DNA from: Pseudomonas baetica
Lineage (GTDB): Bacteria > Pseudomonadota > Gammaproteobacteria > Pseudomonadales > Pseudomonadaceae
Assembly: GCF_019733355.1 (NCBI RefSeq)
Contig: NZ_JAIHLQ010000002.1
Coordinates: 62,001-126,000 of the forward strand
DNA length: 64,000 nucleotides
Direction: 5' to 3'
Of the stretch, positions 33,674 through 42,568 are shown piece by piece; position 1 is the first letter of the stretch; every line of letters begins with the position of its first letter. A program made the position numbers and the translations under genes. A model generated the notes under the pieces. That model did no database searches and was not told the DNA's origin. It saw nothing but the letters and a program-made list of their open reading frames with translations.

Positions 33674-33698
33674 TGTACATAAATAGAGAAAGTGTCTT
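33674..33698. promoter_or_regulatory. TGNACA-N13-TGTNCA site 4
   Basis: TGTACA, 13 bases, TGTCTT (two mismatches in the right half), 48 bp before ditA1. Nearly the same element as site 3 at 31.8 kb. Confidence 0.5.
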
Positions 33699-33745
33699 AT
33701 ATTTCGTTGCGACCACTGTCGTGACGCTCTGATCAGGAGGCAATC

Positions 33746-35146
33746 ATGCTAACAAAAACAAGCCCCGTATTGTCTGATGGAACCAAGGTCTCGGACCTTA
33801 TCTATCCATCCAGCCGTGAAGTACAAATGCGCGTGTTGTCTGACCGCGAAATCTACGAGCTGGAGATGGAAAAAATCTTCGGCAAGATCTGGGTACTCCT
33901 GGGTCACGAGTCGGAGATCCCCAATTCCGGGGACTTCATGGTCCGCGACCTGGGCTCCGACTCGGTCATTGTTGCCCGTGGCAAAGAGGGCGAGGTGTTT
34001 GTAAACCTCAATGTGTGCCCGCACCGCGGCATGCGCATCAGTACCGCTGATTGCGGCAATACACAAATTCATAAATGCATCTACCACGGCTGGGCCTTCC
34101 GCCCGAATGGCGACTTTGTCGGCTCACCCGTCGAGCGTGAATGCATGCACGGCAAAATGCTGCCCAAAGAAGAACTGGGCCTGAAAAAGGCTCGGGTCAC
34201 GCTGTATGGCGGTCTGGTCTTTGCGACCTGGAATATCGATGGACCATCGTTCGACGAATTCCTGGGCGATGCCAAGTGGTATTACGACATGCTCTTCTGC
34301 CGCTCCGACAAAGGCATGGAAGTACTCGGTCCACCGCAGCGCTTTATCGTTAACGCCAACTGGAAGACGGCTGGCGAGCAATCGGCGGCCGACGGTTTCC
34401 ACACACTGACCTTGCACCGCTGGTTAGGCGAAGTGGGTAACTACGCCAAGAAAGGCGAGGGCGAAACAGCCGACCTCAGCCCGGAAATGATCGGCGTCGA
34501 AATCAGCTCGCCGCACGGCCATGCGCTGCGTTGCATCGACCTGGCGCGCAAGATCAAGCGCCTCACCGGACTCGATCCGGCAGAGTTGAGTGTGCAGCAA
34601 AAGCTCGAAGCATTGCCGCCTGCCGGCATGACCGCCGACATGGTCGAACAGCTGGCACGCAACTTGACCGAAGATCAGTTGAAAGTGCTCACCAGCATGC
34701 CGCCGCAAGTCGGTGGGATGTTCCCGAATATTCTTTTCGGTTTTGTCTACATTCCGCAGCCGGATGGCACTGTCGTCGGCTCGATGACCCTGCACGCCTA
34801 CGTGCCGCAAGGTCCGGACAAGCTCGAGTTCGTCAACTGGGTGTTTGCCGAGAAAGACGCTTCCCCGGAACTGCGCGACAAGATGCTCAAGCAAACCATC
34901 CAGCTGTTCGGCACGTCCGGCATGGTCGAGCAGGATGACTCCGATACCTGGCCGCACATGACGCTGGCTGCCAAGGGGGCGATGGGCCGCAAGAGCACGA
35001 TGAAATACCAGGCAGTCTTTGAAACCGGAGCACCGGAAGGGTGGCCTGGCCCCGGCATCGTCAACGAAGGTTTCACCAAGGACGATACCCAGTGGCACTG
35101 GTGGTTGTACTGGCATGAGCTGATGACCGCATCGGACGAGAAATAA
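33746..35146 (+). CDS. ditA1: Diterpenoid dioxygenase, Rieske alpha subunit
   Basis: 466 residues. The Rieske [2Fe-2S] centre is at C91-P-H93 and C111-x2-H114 (CPHRGM, CIYHGW). The mononuclear iron site is D216-G-F-H219-x4-H224 (ADGFHTLTLHRW) with the bridging Asp typical of ring-hydroxylating dioxygenases. The rest forms the START-like catalytic domain. In BKME-9, DitA1A2A3 converts 7-oxodehydroabietic acid to the 11,12-diol, and a ditA1 mutant could not grow on non-aromatic abietanes. GGAGG precedes the ATG by about seven bases. The beta subunit follows. Confidence 0.93.
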   Translation: MLTKTSPVLSDGTKVSDLIYPSSREVQMRVLSDREIYELEMEKIFGKIWVLLGHESEIPNSGDFMVRDLGSDSVIVARGKEGEVFVNLNVCPHRGMRISTADCGNTQIHKCIYHGWAFRPNGDFVGSPVERECMHGKMLPKEELGLKKARVTLYGGLVFATWNIDGPSFDEFLGDAKWYYDMLFCRSDKGMEVLGPPQRFIVNANWKTAGEQSAADGFHTLTLHRWLGEVGNYAKKGEGETADLSPEMIGVEISSPHGHALRCIDLARKIKRLTGLDPAELSVQQKLEALPPAGMTADMVEQLARNLTEDQLKVLTSMPPQVGGMFPNILFGFVYIPQPDGTVVGSMTLHAYVPQGPDKLEFVNWVFAEKDASPELRDKMLKQTIQLFGTSGMVEQDDSDTWPHMTLAAKGAMGRKSTMKYQAVFETGAPEGWPGPGIVNEGFTKDDTQWHWWLYWHELMTASDEK

Positions 35147-35241
35147 GCGTTCGCCAGTCCTGGTTCGACAGCGGTCCTAGCGGGCCGCAGTCGCCGGTAA
35201 CAGCATTCACGAGTACAAGAATAAAAGTTAAGGAGTTACTC

Positions 35242-35817
35242 ATGGCTCAGGTTCAACAACGCGGTGTGGAGGATATCCAGCCGGGTTCCCCAGTCGGTAC
35301 CAAGCGAGTACCGGTGGGTTCGCCGATTTACAACGATGTGGTGACCTTTCTCTACGAGGAAGCCACGCTGCTCGACCAGATTCGCCTGCAGGAGTGGGCC
35401 GAACGCCTGGACACCGACCTGGTGTACACCGTGCCGCTGCGCCAGACGCGCTTGGCCGCCGAGTTGAAAACCACCATCGTGCGCAGCGTTCAGCATTACC
35501 ACGATGACTACCGCTCGATCATGGGCCGAATCCTGCGCCTGTCCGGCAAAAGTGCCTGGGCGGAAGATCCTCCTTCGCGTACCCGACGTCTGGTGACTAA
35601 CGTGTTTGTCGAAGAAACCGACAAGAGCGATGAGTTTGTGGTGACCAGTTACCTGCTGCTGACCCGTAGCCGTTTCAAAGATCACCATGTCGACATCATC
35701 AGTGGCGAACGGCGTGATGTGCTGCGTCTGAGTGAGGCGGGATTCAAGCTGGCGCGGCGCGAAGTCATCATCGACCAAGCGGTGCTTGGAACGCCAAATC
35801 TGGCCGTCTTCCTCTAG
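35242..35817 (+). CDS. ditA2: Diterpenoid dioxygenase, beta subunit
   Basis: 191 residues of the small-subunit fold of ring-hydroxylating dioxygenases (NTF2-like): YNDVVTFLYEEATLLDQIRLQEWAERLDTDLVYTVPLRQTR at the N-terminus, then DDYRSIMGRILRLSGKSAWAEDPPSRTRRLVTNV. The subunit is structural and stabilises the alpha trimer. AAGGAG lies ahead of the ATG. The 95-bp gap after ditA1 contains nothing clearly recognisable. Confidence 0.93.
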   Translation: MAQVQQRGVEDIQPGSPVGTKRVPVGSPIYNDVVTFLYEEATLLDQIRLQEWAERLDTDLVYTVPLRQTRLAAELKTTIVRSVQHYHDDYRSIMGRILRLSGKSAWAEDPPSRTRRLVTNVFVEETDKSDEFVVTSYLLLTRSRFKDHHVDIISGERRDVLRLSEAGFKLARREVIIDQAVLGTPNLAVFL

Positions 35818-35901
35818 GCATTATCGGCGGTCTGGTTCGAATCCGGATCGCCGGGCCTTGCGGATGATGGTCGCGCGGCTTTTGATATGGGAGCCGTGTG
35901 A

Positions 35902-36642
35902 CTATTGGTGCTGCCTAAGCCACTCCTGGTCCTGGGCGCACAATTTGAACTGTTCATTGCTGAAGTCCAGCGTCGAACCCTTCATGCGCAGTGCCTGTTC
36001 CGCGCGTTCGGGTTGTTGGCTGTAGCAGCGGCCGGTGTTCAGGGCATGAATCTGCTCGTCGAGGTTGTACGCGCGCCCCATCGAAATCAGGGTGCAGCGG
36101 CGAAGTAAAAGAGCCGCTTCGGCGGCTTCTTCATTGAGGGCATTCAGTGCCCAGCGTGCCATGCCTTCGCGAAGATTGATGCCGCAATAGGGTGAGGGTC
36201 CTTCGATCATGGTGCCGTCTACTTCCCAGGTCAGGTCTTCATTGCCATCGCGTACCAACGTAGAGCGGGTGCGGTTGTCGATGCGCTGGCCCACGCTAAT
36301 GTCATAGCGGCGCTGGCGGGAGCCACGTGCGGCAGCAGCAATGGCGAGCCCCGCGAGATCGAGCAAGTGGGTGCATTGATGACTGGCGTCGGTCTGCCGG
36401 GTGACTGAATGGGCTATCCGGTCCAGCTTCATCCCCCGCAATTGCTGTAATTGATTGCAAGCCTGCGGGCACAGGGAATAGGGATAGCGCAGCGCTTCAC
36501 CGCCAATGGCGATGACTTCACCTGCGCGGTAGCTGACCCACACCCGGAAGTGGTGGAAGTCGTCTTCCAGAGCGGCGCGAACTTCGCCCGTGCCATTGGC
36601 ATGCTGAGCAATGATGTCTACGCGGCGACGAAATGCAGTCAT
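35902..36642 (-). CDS. DUF2889 protein
   Basis: 246 residues from ATG 36642 (AAGGA eight bases upstream). Sequence features match DUF2889: an N-terminal RRRVDIIAQ, a middle CPQACNQLQQLRGMKLDRIAHSVTRQTDASHQCTHLLDLAGLAIAAA-type segment with His and Cys residues, and a C-terminal half rich in charged residues. The family accompanies steroid and aromatic ring degradation clusters, but its reaction is not established. It is divergent from the SDR at 36.7 kb across a perfect TGAACA-N13-TGTTCA site. Confidence 0.7.
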   Translation of the reverse strand: MTAFRRRVDIIAQHANGTGEVRAALEDDFHHFRVWVSYRAGEVIAIGGEALRYPYSLCPQACNQLQQLRGMKLDRIAHSVTRQTDASHQCTHLLDLAGLAIAAAARGSRQRRYDISVGQRIDNRTRSTLVRDGNEDLTWEVDGTMIEGPSPYCGINLREGMARWALNALNEEAAEAALLLRRCTLISMGRAYNLDEQIHALNTGRCYSQQPERAEQALRMKGSTLDFSNEQFKLCAQDQEWLRQHQ

Positions 36643-36693
36643 CCTCAATATCCTTGTTTCAATGCTGTTCAGGCTGACGAAATAAGCTATATT

Positions 36694-36718
36694 TGAACAC
36701 TATAACCAAAAATGTTCA
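36694..36718. promoter_or_regulatory. TGNACA-N13-TGTNCA site 5 (perfect)
   Basis: TGAACA, 13 bases, TGTTCA: a perfect palindromic match, centred between the divergent DUF2889 and SDR start codons. Confidence 0.7.
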
Positions 36719-36743
36719 CTAAAAAACAAGAAGTGGAGTGACT

Positions 36744-37544
36744 ATGGCACTGCTAAATGAACAGGTTGCGCTGATTACTGGCGCAGGTGGCGGAATCGGC
36801 CGCGGCATTGCGCTGAACTTTGCCAAAGAGGGCGCTGCCGTGGTGGTCGCCGAGCTGGATGTCACCAGTGGCGAGGCCGTAGTCGCCGAACTCAAAGCGC
36901 TGGGTGCCCAAGCGGTGTTCATCAAGACTGACGTGTGCAGCAAGGCCGATATCGAAGCCGCCGTGCAATTAGCCGTTGATCAATTTGGTGGCCTGGACAT
37001 CCTGGTTAACAATGCCTTTGCACCCACCCCTAATGTCCTTCTGGAAGAAAAAACCGACGCGATGCTGGAGCAAACCCTCGGCTCTACAGTGTGGGCGGCC
37101 TGGTGGGCGATGAAAGCCGCACTGCCGCATATGAAAGCGCGGGGCGGTGGCAAGATCATCAACTTCTATTCAATCGATATCGAGATCGGCGCCTGGCTGC
37201 ACGGCGATTACAACACGGCCAAGGCAGCGATCGTCGGGCTGACTCGCAGCGCCGCCTCTGAATGGGGGCGGTTCAACATTCGAACCAATGCCATCGCACC
37301 TACCGCGATGGGCGCCACCTTCCACAAACTTGCCGCAGAAAACCCGGGCTTTGCCGAAATGTCCGCTTCAATGCGTCCGCTGGGCCGCTGTGGCGAGCCT
37401 GAAGCCGACATTGGCCCGGTGGTGGTATTCCTCGCGTCGGAGATGTCGCGCTTTATCACCGGCGAGACCATTCACGTCGACGGTGGCCTGCACCTACCCG
37501 GTTACAACTCCCGCCCCAAAGGCATTCCCGTGCGCGAGTATTGA
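36744..37544 (+). CDS. SDR family oxidoreductase
   Basis: 266 residues from ATG 36744 (GGAG five bases upstream; an in-frame GTG at 36738 is less likely). Motifs: TGAGGGIG (11-18), Glu after the second strand (VAELD), NNAF, Ser in FYSIDIEIG and YNTAK; the catalytic residues are present. The C-terminus ends HLPGYNSRPKGIPVREY, an extension often seen in enzymes acting on large hydrophobic substrates. Substrate unknown. Confidence 0.83.
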   Translation: MALLNEQVALITGAGGGIGRGIALNFAKEGAAVVVAELDVTSGEAVVAELKALGAQAVFIKTDVCSKADIEAAVQLAVDQFGGLDILVNNAFAPTPNVLLEEKTDAMLEQTLGSTVWAAWWAMKAALPHMKARGGGKIINFYSIDIEIGAWLHGDYNTAKAAIVGLTRSAASEWGRFNIRTNAIAPTAMGATFHKLAAENPGFAEMSASMRPLGRCGEPEADIGPVVVFLASEMSRFITGETIHVDGGLHLPGYNSRPKGIPVREY

Positions 37545-37558
37545 TTTCACACGATTAA

Positions 37559-37655
37559 TGCAGGAGCGAGCTTGCTCGCGATGGACGTTAACGATAACGC
37601 GCACGTTCTTGTAAAACGCGTTGTCCTTGAGTTCATCGCAAGCAAGCTCACTCAT
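37559..37655. repeat. Pair of REP-like elements (BIME)
   Basis: First element: GCGAGC-TT-GCTCGC hairpin (37566-37579) followed by GATG. A second, opposite-facing copy (CATCGCAAGCAAGCTC) ends near 37655. Such head-to-head REP pairs are common in Pseudomonas intergenic DNA. They sit between the stops of the convergent SDR and CoA-ligase genes. Confidence 0.7.
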
Positions 37656-37745
37656 ACAAAGGCGACACCAGGCCCAAGAGAAGCGAAAGCTCGCTTCAAA
37701 GCGGGCTTTCGGCGTTGGATGGCCGACACATGCCAGGTAGTACTG

Positions 37746-39377
37746 TTACTTTTTGGACACCACGATCGATGTGGTTTCCAGATCCCAGGTGGCGTCGGTT
37801 TTACCTTCATCGCGCAGCAGATACTTCAACACCCGGCCCTGCGGGTTTTTCGGCAAGCTGCTGCGAAACTCGATGTAGCGCGGCAAGGCATAGTAGGGCA
37901 CCGAGTCGGTGGCCCAATGGAACAGTTGCTCCGGCTCAAGCGTCACGCCTTCATGCAGCACGGCAGTCACCTTCACATCATCCTCGCCTTTATCTGAAGG
38001 CACGGCATGCACCGCCACTTCGGCCAGTGCCGGGTGAGAAGCAAAGGCTGCTTCCATTTCAAAGCTGGAAATGTTCTCCCCCCTGCGACGCATGTAGTCC
38101 TTCTTGCGGTCGACAAAGTAGAAGAAGCCAACATCATCGAATTTGCCAACGTCGCCGGTGTGGAACCACATATTGCGCATCAGCTTCTGGGTATCCTCCG
38201 GACGACGCCAGTAGCCCTGGAACATGATGTCGGGACGGAGCGGGCGCACCACGATTTCGCCAGGGGAGTTGGGCGGCACTTCCTGATCGAGGTCGTCGAC
38301 GATCCTTACGTCAAAATCTGCAATACGTTTACCCGACGAGCCGGGCGCGGCGTATTCCCCGGCAGCCAGCGAAGTGATAACGCAGGCTTCGGTCAGGCCA
38401 TAGCCGTTGCCGCCTACCAGCTTGGTGCCGAAGCGCTCGCGCCAGATCTTTTTGGTTTCTTCGGTATAAGGGTTGCCACGGGCGGTATGGATCTGCCCGA
38501 CGCAGCGCAGCATCGCTTCGTTGTCTGGCGCCTGGGCGAGGAGGCCGCCCATGCCACCCAGGATCGAGGCAATGGTCGCGCCCGAGCGCTCCACTTCCGG
38601 CCAGAAATTCGAGACCGAGAATCGCGCAAGAATGGCGGCGCGCGCGCCCACCAGAATGCTGGCAATGATCGATACACACAGCGCATTCATGTGAAACAGC
38701 GGCAGCGGCGTGATGGTGACGTCGTCGGCACTGGCCGGACCGGCACGTAGTTGCAGGCGCGCCAGATTGCACATGAAGTTGTAGCTGATCATGCAGCCCT
38801 TGGAAGGGCCCGTGGTGCCCGAGGTGTAAATCAGGCAGGCAAGGTCTGAAGGTCGCGGTTTATTGGCGAGTGGGGTGGCGTCATGGCCACGCCATTCATC
38901 CAGTGGCGCAATACGAATCGGGCAATCAGGAACTGCCTCGAGGGTGCCACGGTGAAGAATGTGGTGTACGTCCTGCAGTTGTTCGGCGAGTGGTGTGATG
39001 CGCAGCAGGTAGGCCGCTTCGCAGATCACCACCGAGGTGCCGGTATCGGCGATCTGATGGCGGAGGAACTCGCCCTTGAGCGCGGTGTTGATCGGCACAC
39101 TCACGGCGCAGAGCTTGTTGATGGCCAGCCAGGTGGTGACGGCATCGATGTTGTTATCCAGCATCGTCAGCACGGTTTCACCGGCCTTGACGCCCAGGGT
39201 GGCAAGTGCGTTGGCCATCTTGGTGGAAAGTGAGTCAACCTGAGCATATGTGTATAACTCACCGCTGAAATCCAGCAATATTTTGTCTGGATGCCTTGCT
39301 ACCGCACGATCTAACGCATCAATGACAGTGTCTCGTTCTCCCACTGTCCAGGTGTCTGGATTTCCACTGCTACCCAT
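37746..39377 (-). CDS. Acyl-CoA synthetase (AMP-forming ligase)
   Basis: 543 residues from Met 39377 (AAGGAG eight bases upstream; the longer frame runs into AT-rich promoter DNA). ANL-superfamily motifs: CLIYTSGTTGPSKGCMISY (AMP-binding P-loop), GYGLTEACVITS, WFHTGDVGKFDDVGFFYFVDRKKDYMRRRGENIS hinge, and LPKNPQGRVLKYLLR with the catalytic Lys. It should activate the carboxyl of a resin acid or of a ring-opened product to its CoA thioester, providing the substrate for the acyl-CoA dehydrogenases and thiolases here. A CoA ligase (ditJ) is part of known dit clusters; equivalence is likely but not certain. Confidence 0.88.
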   Translation of the reverse strand: MGSSGNPDTWTVGERDTVIDALDRAVARHPDKILLDFSGELYTYAQVDSLSTKMANALATLGVKAGETVLTMLDNNIDAVTTWLAINKLCAVSVPINTALKGEFLRHQIADTGTSVVICEAAYLLRITPLAEQLQDVHHILHRGTLEAVPDCPIRIAPLDEWRGHDATPLANKPRPSDLACLIYTSGTTGPSKGCMISYNFMCNLARLQLRAGPASADDVTITPLPLFHMNALCVSIIASILVGARAAILARFSVSNFWPEVERSGATIASILGGMGGLLAQAPDNEAMLRCVGQIHTARGNPYTEETKKIWRERFGTKLVGGNGYGLTEACVITSLAAGEYAAPGSSGKRIADFDVRIVDDLDQEVPPNSPGEIVVRPLRPDIMFQGYWRRPEDTQKLMRNMWFHTGDVGKFDDVGFFYFVDRKKDYMRRRGENISSFEMEAAFASHPALAEVAVHAVPSDKGEDDVKVTAVLHEGVTLEPEQLFHWATDSVPYYALPRYIEFRSSLPKNPQGRVLKYLLRDEGKTDATWDLETTSIVVSKK

Positions 39378-39561
39378 CAGTTTTCTCCTTTTAGGCACCC
39401 ATAACCGGTCGGGCTGCCTGATTTTATTTTGAAGAGAGAATCCAATTCTAAATACAAACTCATCAAATGTCTTTAGCAATAAGTTGAACATATAGTGTTA
39501 TTTATGCACAGATCCTGTGGTAACGTTGCACAATCTTTACTCTTCATGAGCCCGTCACGCC
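39378..39561. promoter_or_regulatory. Divergent promoter region, CoA ligase / TetR
   Basis: AT-rich spacer with no gene. It holds an AGAAT-CCA-ATTCT dyad at 39437-39449 and a TGAACA at 39485-39490 whose partner is shifted by one base (N14), so neither exactly fits the two repeated motifs. Confidence 0.45.
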
Positions 39562-40293
39562 ATGCCAAAAGTCGCATCCAAGAAAGCAGAGGCGCCTGCG
39601 CCGGCTCCCAAATCCAAAAAAAATGCGCCATCTGAAGCAGGGGCGAGCCCGGCTAAACCCGTAGAGCGACGTGCTGCTGCCAACTCAGTGGCAGGCACCA
39701 AGGTCAAGCCGAATCGCCGTTCGGAAGAAACCATTGCCAACATCCTTAAAGCCACTGAAGAAGTCGTGCTGATGTCTGGCGCGGATCGTATTTCGATTCT
39801 GGATGTGTGCCAGGTAGCGGGCGTTTCCCGTGGCACCTTTTATCGCTATTTCGCCTCGCAGGAGGACTTGTTGGACACCTTTTCGCGCCACAAGCGCGAA
39901 AGCTTTCACAGCTTGCTGTCCCAGGAACTCGGTCACATCAGTGATCCGGAAGCGCGCTTGAATGCGCTATTTGCCTATCTTGATAACTATCTAGAGCAAA
40001 GTCGGGCTCGTCGTCTTCTTGTGGTTGCGCCCGACTACGCGCTGGGCTTCTTCCGACGGATTTTCCACGATTCGATCGTGCGCTTTCAGGATGGCCTGGG
40101 CATCGTTTTCGACGACTGGGACGAACGCCTCGGGGTGCGTCTTGACCGTGAGCTGATCTGCGAAATGATCATTCGTTACGTGTTGAGCGAAATCCTCGTG
40201 CCAGAAGCCGCAGGGCGTCGATTGTTCCCGGTCCGGGTGAGAAAACTCCTGGGCGCGCTGATCATGGGTTCTACCTCGCGCACCCGCCGCTGA
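39562..40293 (+). CDS. TetR-family regulator with basic N-terminal tail
   Basis: 243 residues. The first 45 or so are disordered and rich in Lys, Ala and Pro (KKAEAPAPAPKSKKNAPSEAG), followed by a TetR helix-turn-helix: ISILDVCQVAGVSRGTFYRYFASQEDLLDTF (about residues 76-107). The ligand domain follows to the end. It is divergent from the CoA ligase gene, a usual sign of control of that gene. It ends at a clear rho-independent terminator. It is a candidate for binding the TGNACA-N13-TGTNCA sites, with no direct proof. Confidence 0.87.
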   Translation: MPKVASKKAEAPAPAPKSKKNAPSEAGASPAKPVERRAAANSVAGTKVKPNRRSEETIANILKATEEVVLMSGADRISILDVCQVAGVSRGTFYRYFASQEDLLDTFSRHKRESFHSLLSQELGHISDPEARLNALFAYLDNYLEQSRARRLLVVAPDYALGFFRRIFHDSIVRFQDGLGIVFDDWDERLGVRLDRELICEMIIRYVLSEILVPEAAGRRLFPVRVRKLLGALIMGSTSRTRR

Positions 40294-40321
40294 CCTTAAA
40301 GAACTACCCATCGCGCTAACC

Positions 40322-40346
40322 AAAGCCCCCGTTTATCGGGGGCTTT
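40322..40346 (+). terminator. Rho-independent terminator
   Basis: AAAGCCCCCG-TTTAT-CGGGGGCTTT followed by GCGTTTT, 29 bases after the TetR stop. Confidence 0.85.
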
Positions 40347-40486
40347 GCGTTTTCGTACGCGAATTTTCTGCCACCTGCATTCCATTCTTTTTCAAGGCTG
40401 ACTCGTAGTTTTTAACCTCGCAAAGCATTTTTCGACTCGGGTCGAGGGCTCTGGGTCAGGCCTCTCCGCGCGCCAATAAAATAAAT

Positions 40487-40511
40487 TGAACAGTATTTTG
40501 ATTTATGATCA
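40487..40511. promoter_or_regulatory. TGNACA-N13-TGTNCA site 6
   Basis: TGAACA, 13 bases, TGATCA (one mismatch). It lies about 130 bp before the amidohydrolase start. Confidence 0.55.
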
Positions 40512-40639
40512 ATTTAATCTTAAGCTCTGGTCTTAGCAGTGAGCCGTCGGCTTCCCCTTTTCGCGGCAATTTGATCCAGGCCGCGTGAAGGCACCGCGCA
40601 AATAACCAACAAAAAGTGCCAACTTCGAGGTACCTAAAC

Positions 40640-41704
40640 ATGCTTATCGATCTTCACGCCCACGCACCGCACCCTGGCTATTACAACCAGCACCCTCACT
40701 GGGGGCCGTTCTTCGAGCAGCACGCCGATGGCGATATCAAGCTGCGTGTAGGTGACTGGATTCTCGGTCTTGGGTCGCCAGAGCGTAAGGCTGCCGTGCG
40801 CTCCGGCAAGGGTCCCAAGCTTGAAGAGTATTTTGCGCGCTGGGCTGATCCGAAAGTACGCTTGGCTGGCATGGACGCAGCGGGACAGAATTTGCAGGTC
40901 GTTTCCGTCCCATCCCACTGCTACATGTACTGGACCGAAGCCGAATTCGCCGTACCTTTCGCCCGCACCGTCAACGAGACACTCGCGGAATACTGCTCCG
41001 CGGCCCCTGATCGCTTGATGTTCTGGGCTCACGTGCCTTTGAATGCGCCAGAAGCGGCGGCGGCTGAATTGCGTTACGCCTGCACCGTACTGGGCGCTAA
41101 AGGTCTGGTTGCTGGCGGCGCCAACTTCGGCGGCCTGGAGTTCGATTCGCCGGAACTCGACGTGGTGTGGAAAACCCTCTGTGACCTGGATCTGCCGATG
41201 TTTATTCACGGCTACAACCAGTCGGTCACCTGGGGCAAGAACGCCAACGACGACCGCTACGAAACTACCGCGATCGTGGGTATGCAGTACGACGAAAGCC
41301 GTTGTTTCTGGAACCTGATTTGCGGCGGCGTGCTGGATCGCTTCCCCGACCTTAAGGTGTACATCACCCATGGCGGCGGCTATGTCCCGTACCAACTCGG
41401 TCGTCTGGCCAAGACCAACGAGAACCTCGACGTCAAATACAACAAAAAGCCGCTGCTCGAGTACATGAAAAACTTCTACTTCGACGTTGAGCTGCATGAA
41501 GTACCGATGCGCCAAGCCTTGGTCGATATCATCGGTGCAGACCATGTGCTGTACGGCAGCAACTTCGGCGGTAGCGATGCCGTGCGTCACGACCTGACCC
41601 ATGGCCTGAAGTTGTCCGACGCCGACTTGCGCAAGATTCGCTATGAAAACGCATGCCGCTTGCTGCACATCGATCCTGCCAAGTTGGGCAAGGTAGGTGC
41701 CTGA
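40640..41704 (+). CDS. Amidohydrolase-2 family (ACMSD-like) metal enzyme
   Basis: 354 residues from ATG 40640, with GAGG nine bases upstream; the GTG at 40616 has no such site. The TIM-barrel metal-hydrolase family is shown by LIDLHAHAP (HxH metal ligands at the N-terminus), FIHGYNQ, YITHGGGYVPYQLGR and YGSNFGGSD with the late Asp. Relatives are ACMSD and gamma-resorcylate decarboxylases, so decarboxylation or C-C hydrolysis of a carboxylated intermediate is likely. The stop overlaps the start of the next FAH gene (TGATG). Confidence 0.83.
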   Translation: MLIDLHAHAPHPGYYNQHPHWGPFFEQHADGDIKLRVGDWILGLGSPERKAAVRSGKGPKLEEYFARWADPKVRLAGMDAAGQNLQVVSVPSHCYMYWTEAEFAVPFARTVNETLAEYCSAAPDRLMFWAHVPLNAPEAAAAELRYACTVLGAKGLVAGGANFGGLEFDSPELDVVWKTLCDLDLPMFIHGYNQSVTWGKNANDDRYETTAIVGMQYDESRCFWNLICGGVLDRFPDLKVYITHGGGYVPYQLGRLAKTNENLDVKYNKKPLLEYMKNFYFDVELHEVPMRQALVDIIGADHVLYGSNFGGSDAVRHDLTHGLKLSDADLRKIRYENACRLLHIDPAKLGKVGA

Positions 41705-42555
41705 TGAAACTGGCGCGATGTGAGTATTTTGAAACGGGCGTTTTTTGGGCGGTGGTCGATGTCGCCCAAGATCAGGTGACACCGATTTCCGGCAATTTCA
41801 AGGATTGGGCGCCCGGCGTGGCTGCCGGACGCGGCATCAGTTCGTTGCGTTTCGCCGGGCCTGCGCTGCCACTCTCCAAAGTGCGCCTGCTGCCACCGAT
41901 AGAACCCGTCAACCGGGTGGTCGTGGCAGGCGCCAATTACGCCAAGCATTTGGTGGAGTTTGGATTGAGTGCGCCGTCCCAGCCAGTCGCCTTTCTCAAG
42001 GCTTATGGCGCGCTGATTGGCGCCAATGACCCGATCCGCTTTCCACCGTTGACTGAGGAGCTCGATCACGAAGTTGAATTGGTGGCGGTCATCGGTACTG
42101 ACGAGATTGACCTGGAAAACCCGCTCGCTTGCGTGCTCGGTTACACCGTTGGCAATGACGTCAGCGCGCGAGACCTGCAGCGTAGCGGGCCGGCGGGTAT
42201 TGGCATGGATCTGTTCGCGGCCAAAAGCCAGGATCAGACCACCGGGCTGGGTCCCTGGATCGTCACGAAGGATGAATTTCCGCAAGGGTCACCAACGCTG
42301 CGCCTGACCTTGAAAGTAAATGGTGAAACGCGCCAGGACGGCTCCACCGGCGAAATGACCTGGGGTGTTGATCATCTGATCCGCTTTGTCCAGCAGCGCT
42401 CGAGTTTTGCCTGTGGCGATGTGTTGTTCACGGGTTCGCCGGCGGGAGTGGGGATGGGCACCGGTCTGTTCCTCAAGGAAGGCGATGTGGTCGAAGCCAG
42501 CGTCGAAGGCATTGGCACGTTGCGCAATGTGGTCAGTAAAAAGAACCGCGCCTAA
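41704..42555 (+). CDS. FAH-family hydrolase/isomerase
   Basis: 283 residues from ATG 41704, overlapping the preceding stop by one base. The FAH domain spans about residues 70-280: VVVAGANYAKHLVEFG, DHEVELVAVIGTDE, GNDVSARDLQ and GDVLFTGSPAGVGMGTG. It resembles the FAH protein after ditC more than the long one before ditA1. It is coupled to an amidohydrolase, an arrangement typical of decarboxylation followed by hydration or C-C cleavage. Confidence 0.85.
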   Translation: MKLARCEYFETGVFWAVVDVAQDQVTPISGNFKDWAPGVAAGRGISSLRFAGPALPLSKVRLLPPIEPVNRVVVAGANYAKHLVEFGLSAPSQPVAFLKAYGALIGANDPIRFPPLTEELDHEVELVAVIGTDEIDLENPLACVLGYTVGNDVSARDLQRSGPAGIGMDLFAAKSQDQTTGLGPWIVTKDEFPQGSPTLRLTLKVNGETRQDGSTGEMTWGVDHLIRFVQQRSSFACGDVLFTGSPAGVGMGTGLFLKEGDVVEASVEGIGTLRNVVSKKNRA

Positions 42556-42568
42556 TCGAGAGCCAAAC

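Larger units (their letters stand above)
40294..40639. other. Intergenic region between TetR and amidohydrolase operon
   Basis: The 346-bp gap contains the TetR terminator (40322-40346), an AT-rich promoter zone and a TGAACA-N13-TGATCA site (40487-40511). No gene is seen. Confidence 0.5.

Noticed and set aside
37559..37655. CRISPR-like repeats
   Set aside because: Only two inverted REP-type copies with no regular spacers; no CRISPR array or cas gene was seen anywhere in the window.
39485..39510. Possible ninth TGNACA-type site before the CoA ligase
   Set aside because: TGAACA is present but the partner TGCACA is 14 bases away and does not fit the right half; the spacing rule is broken.
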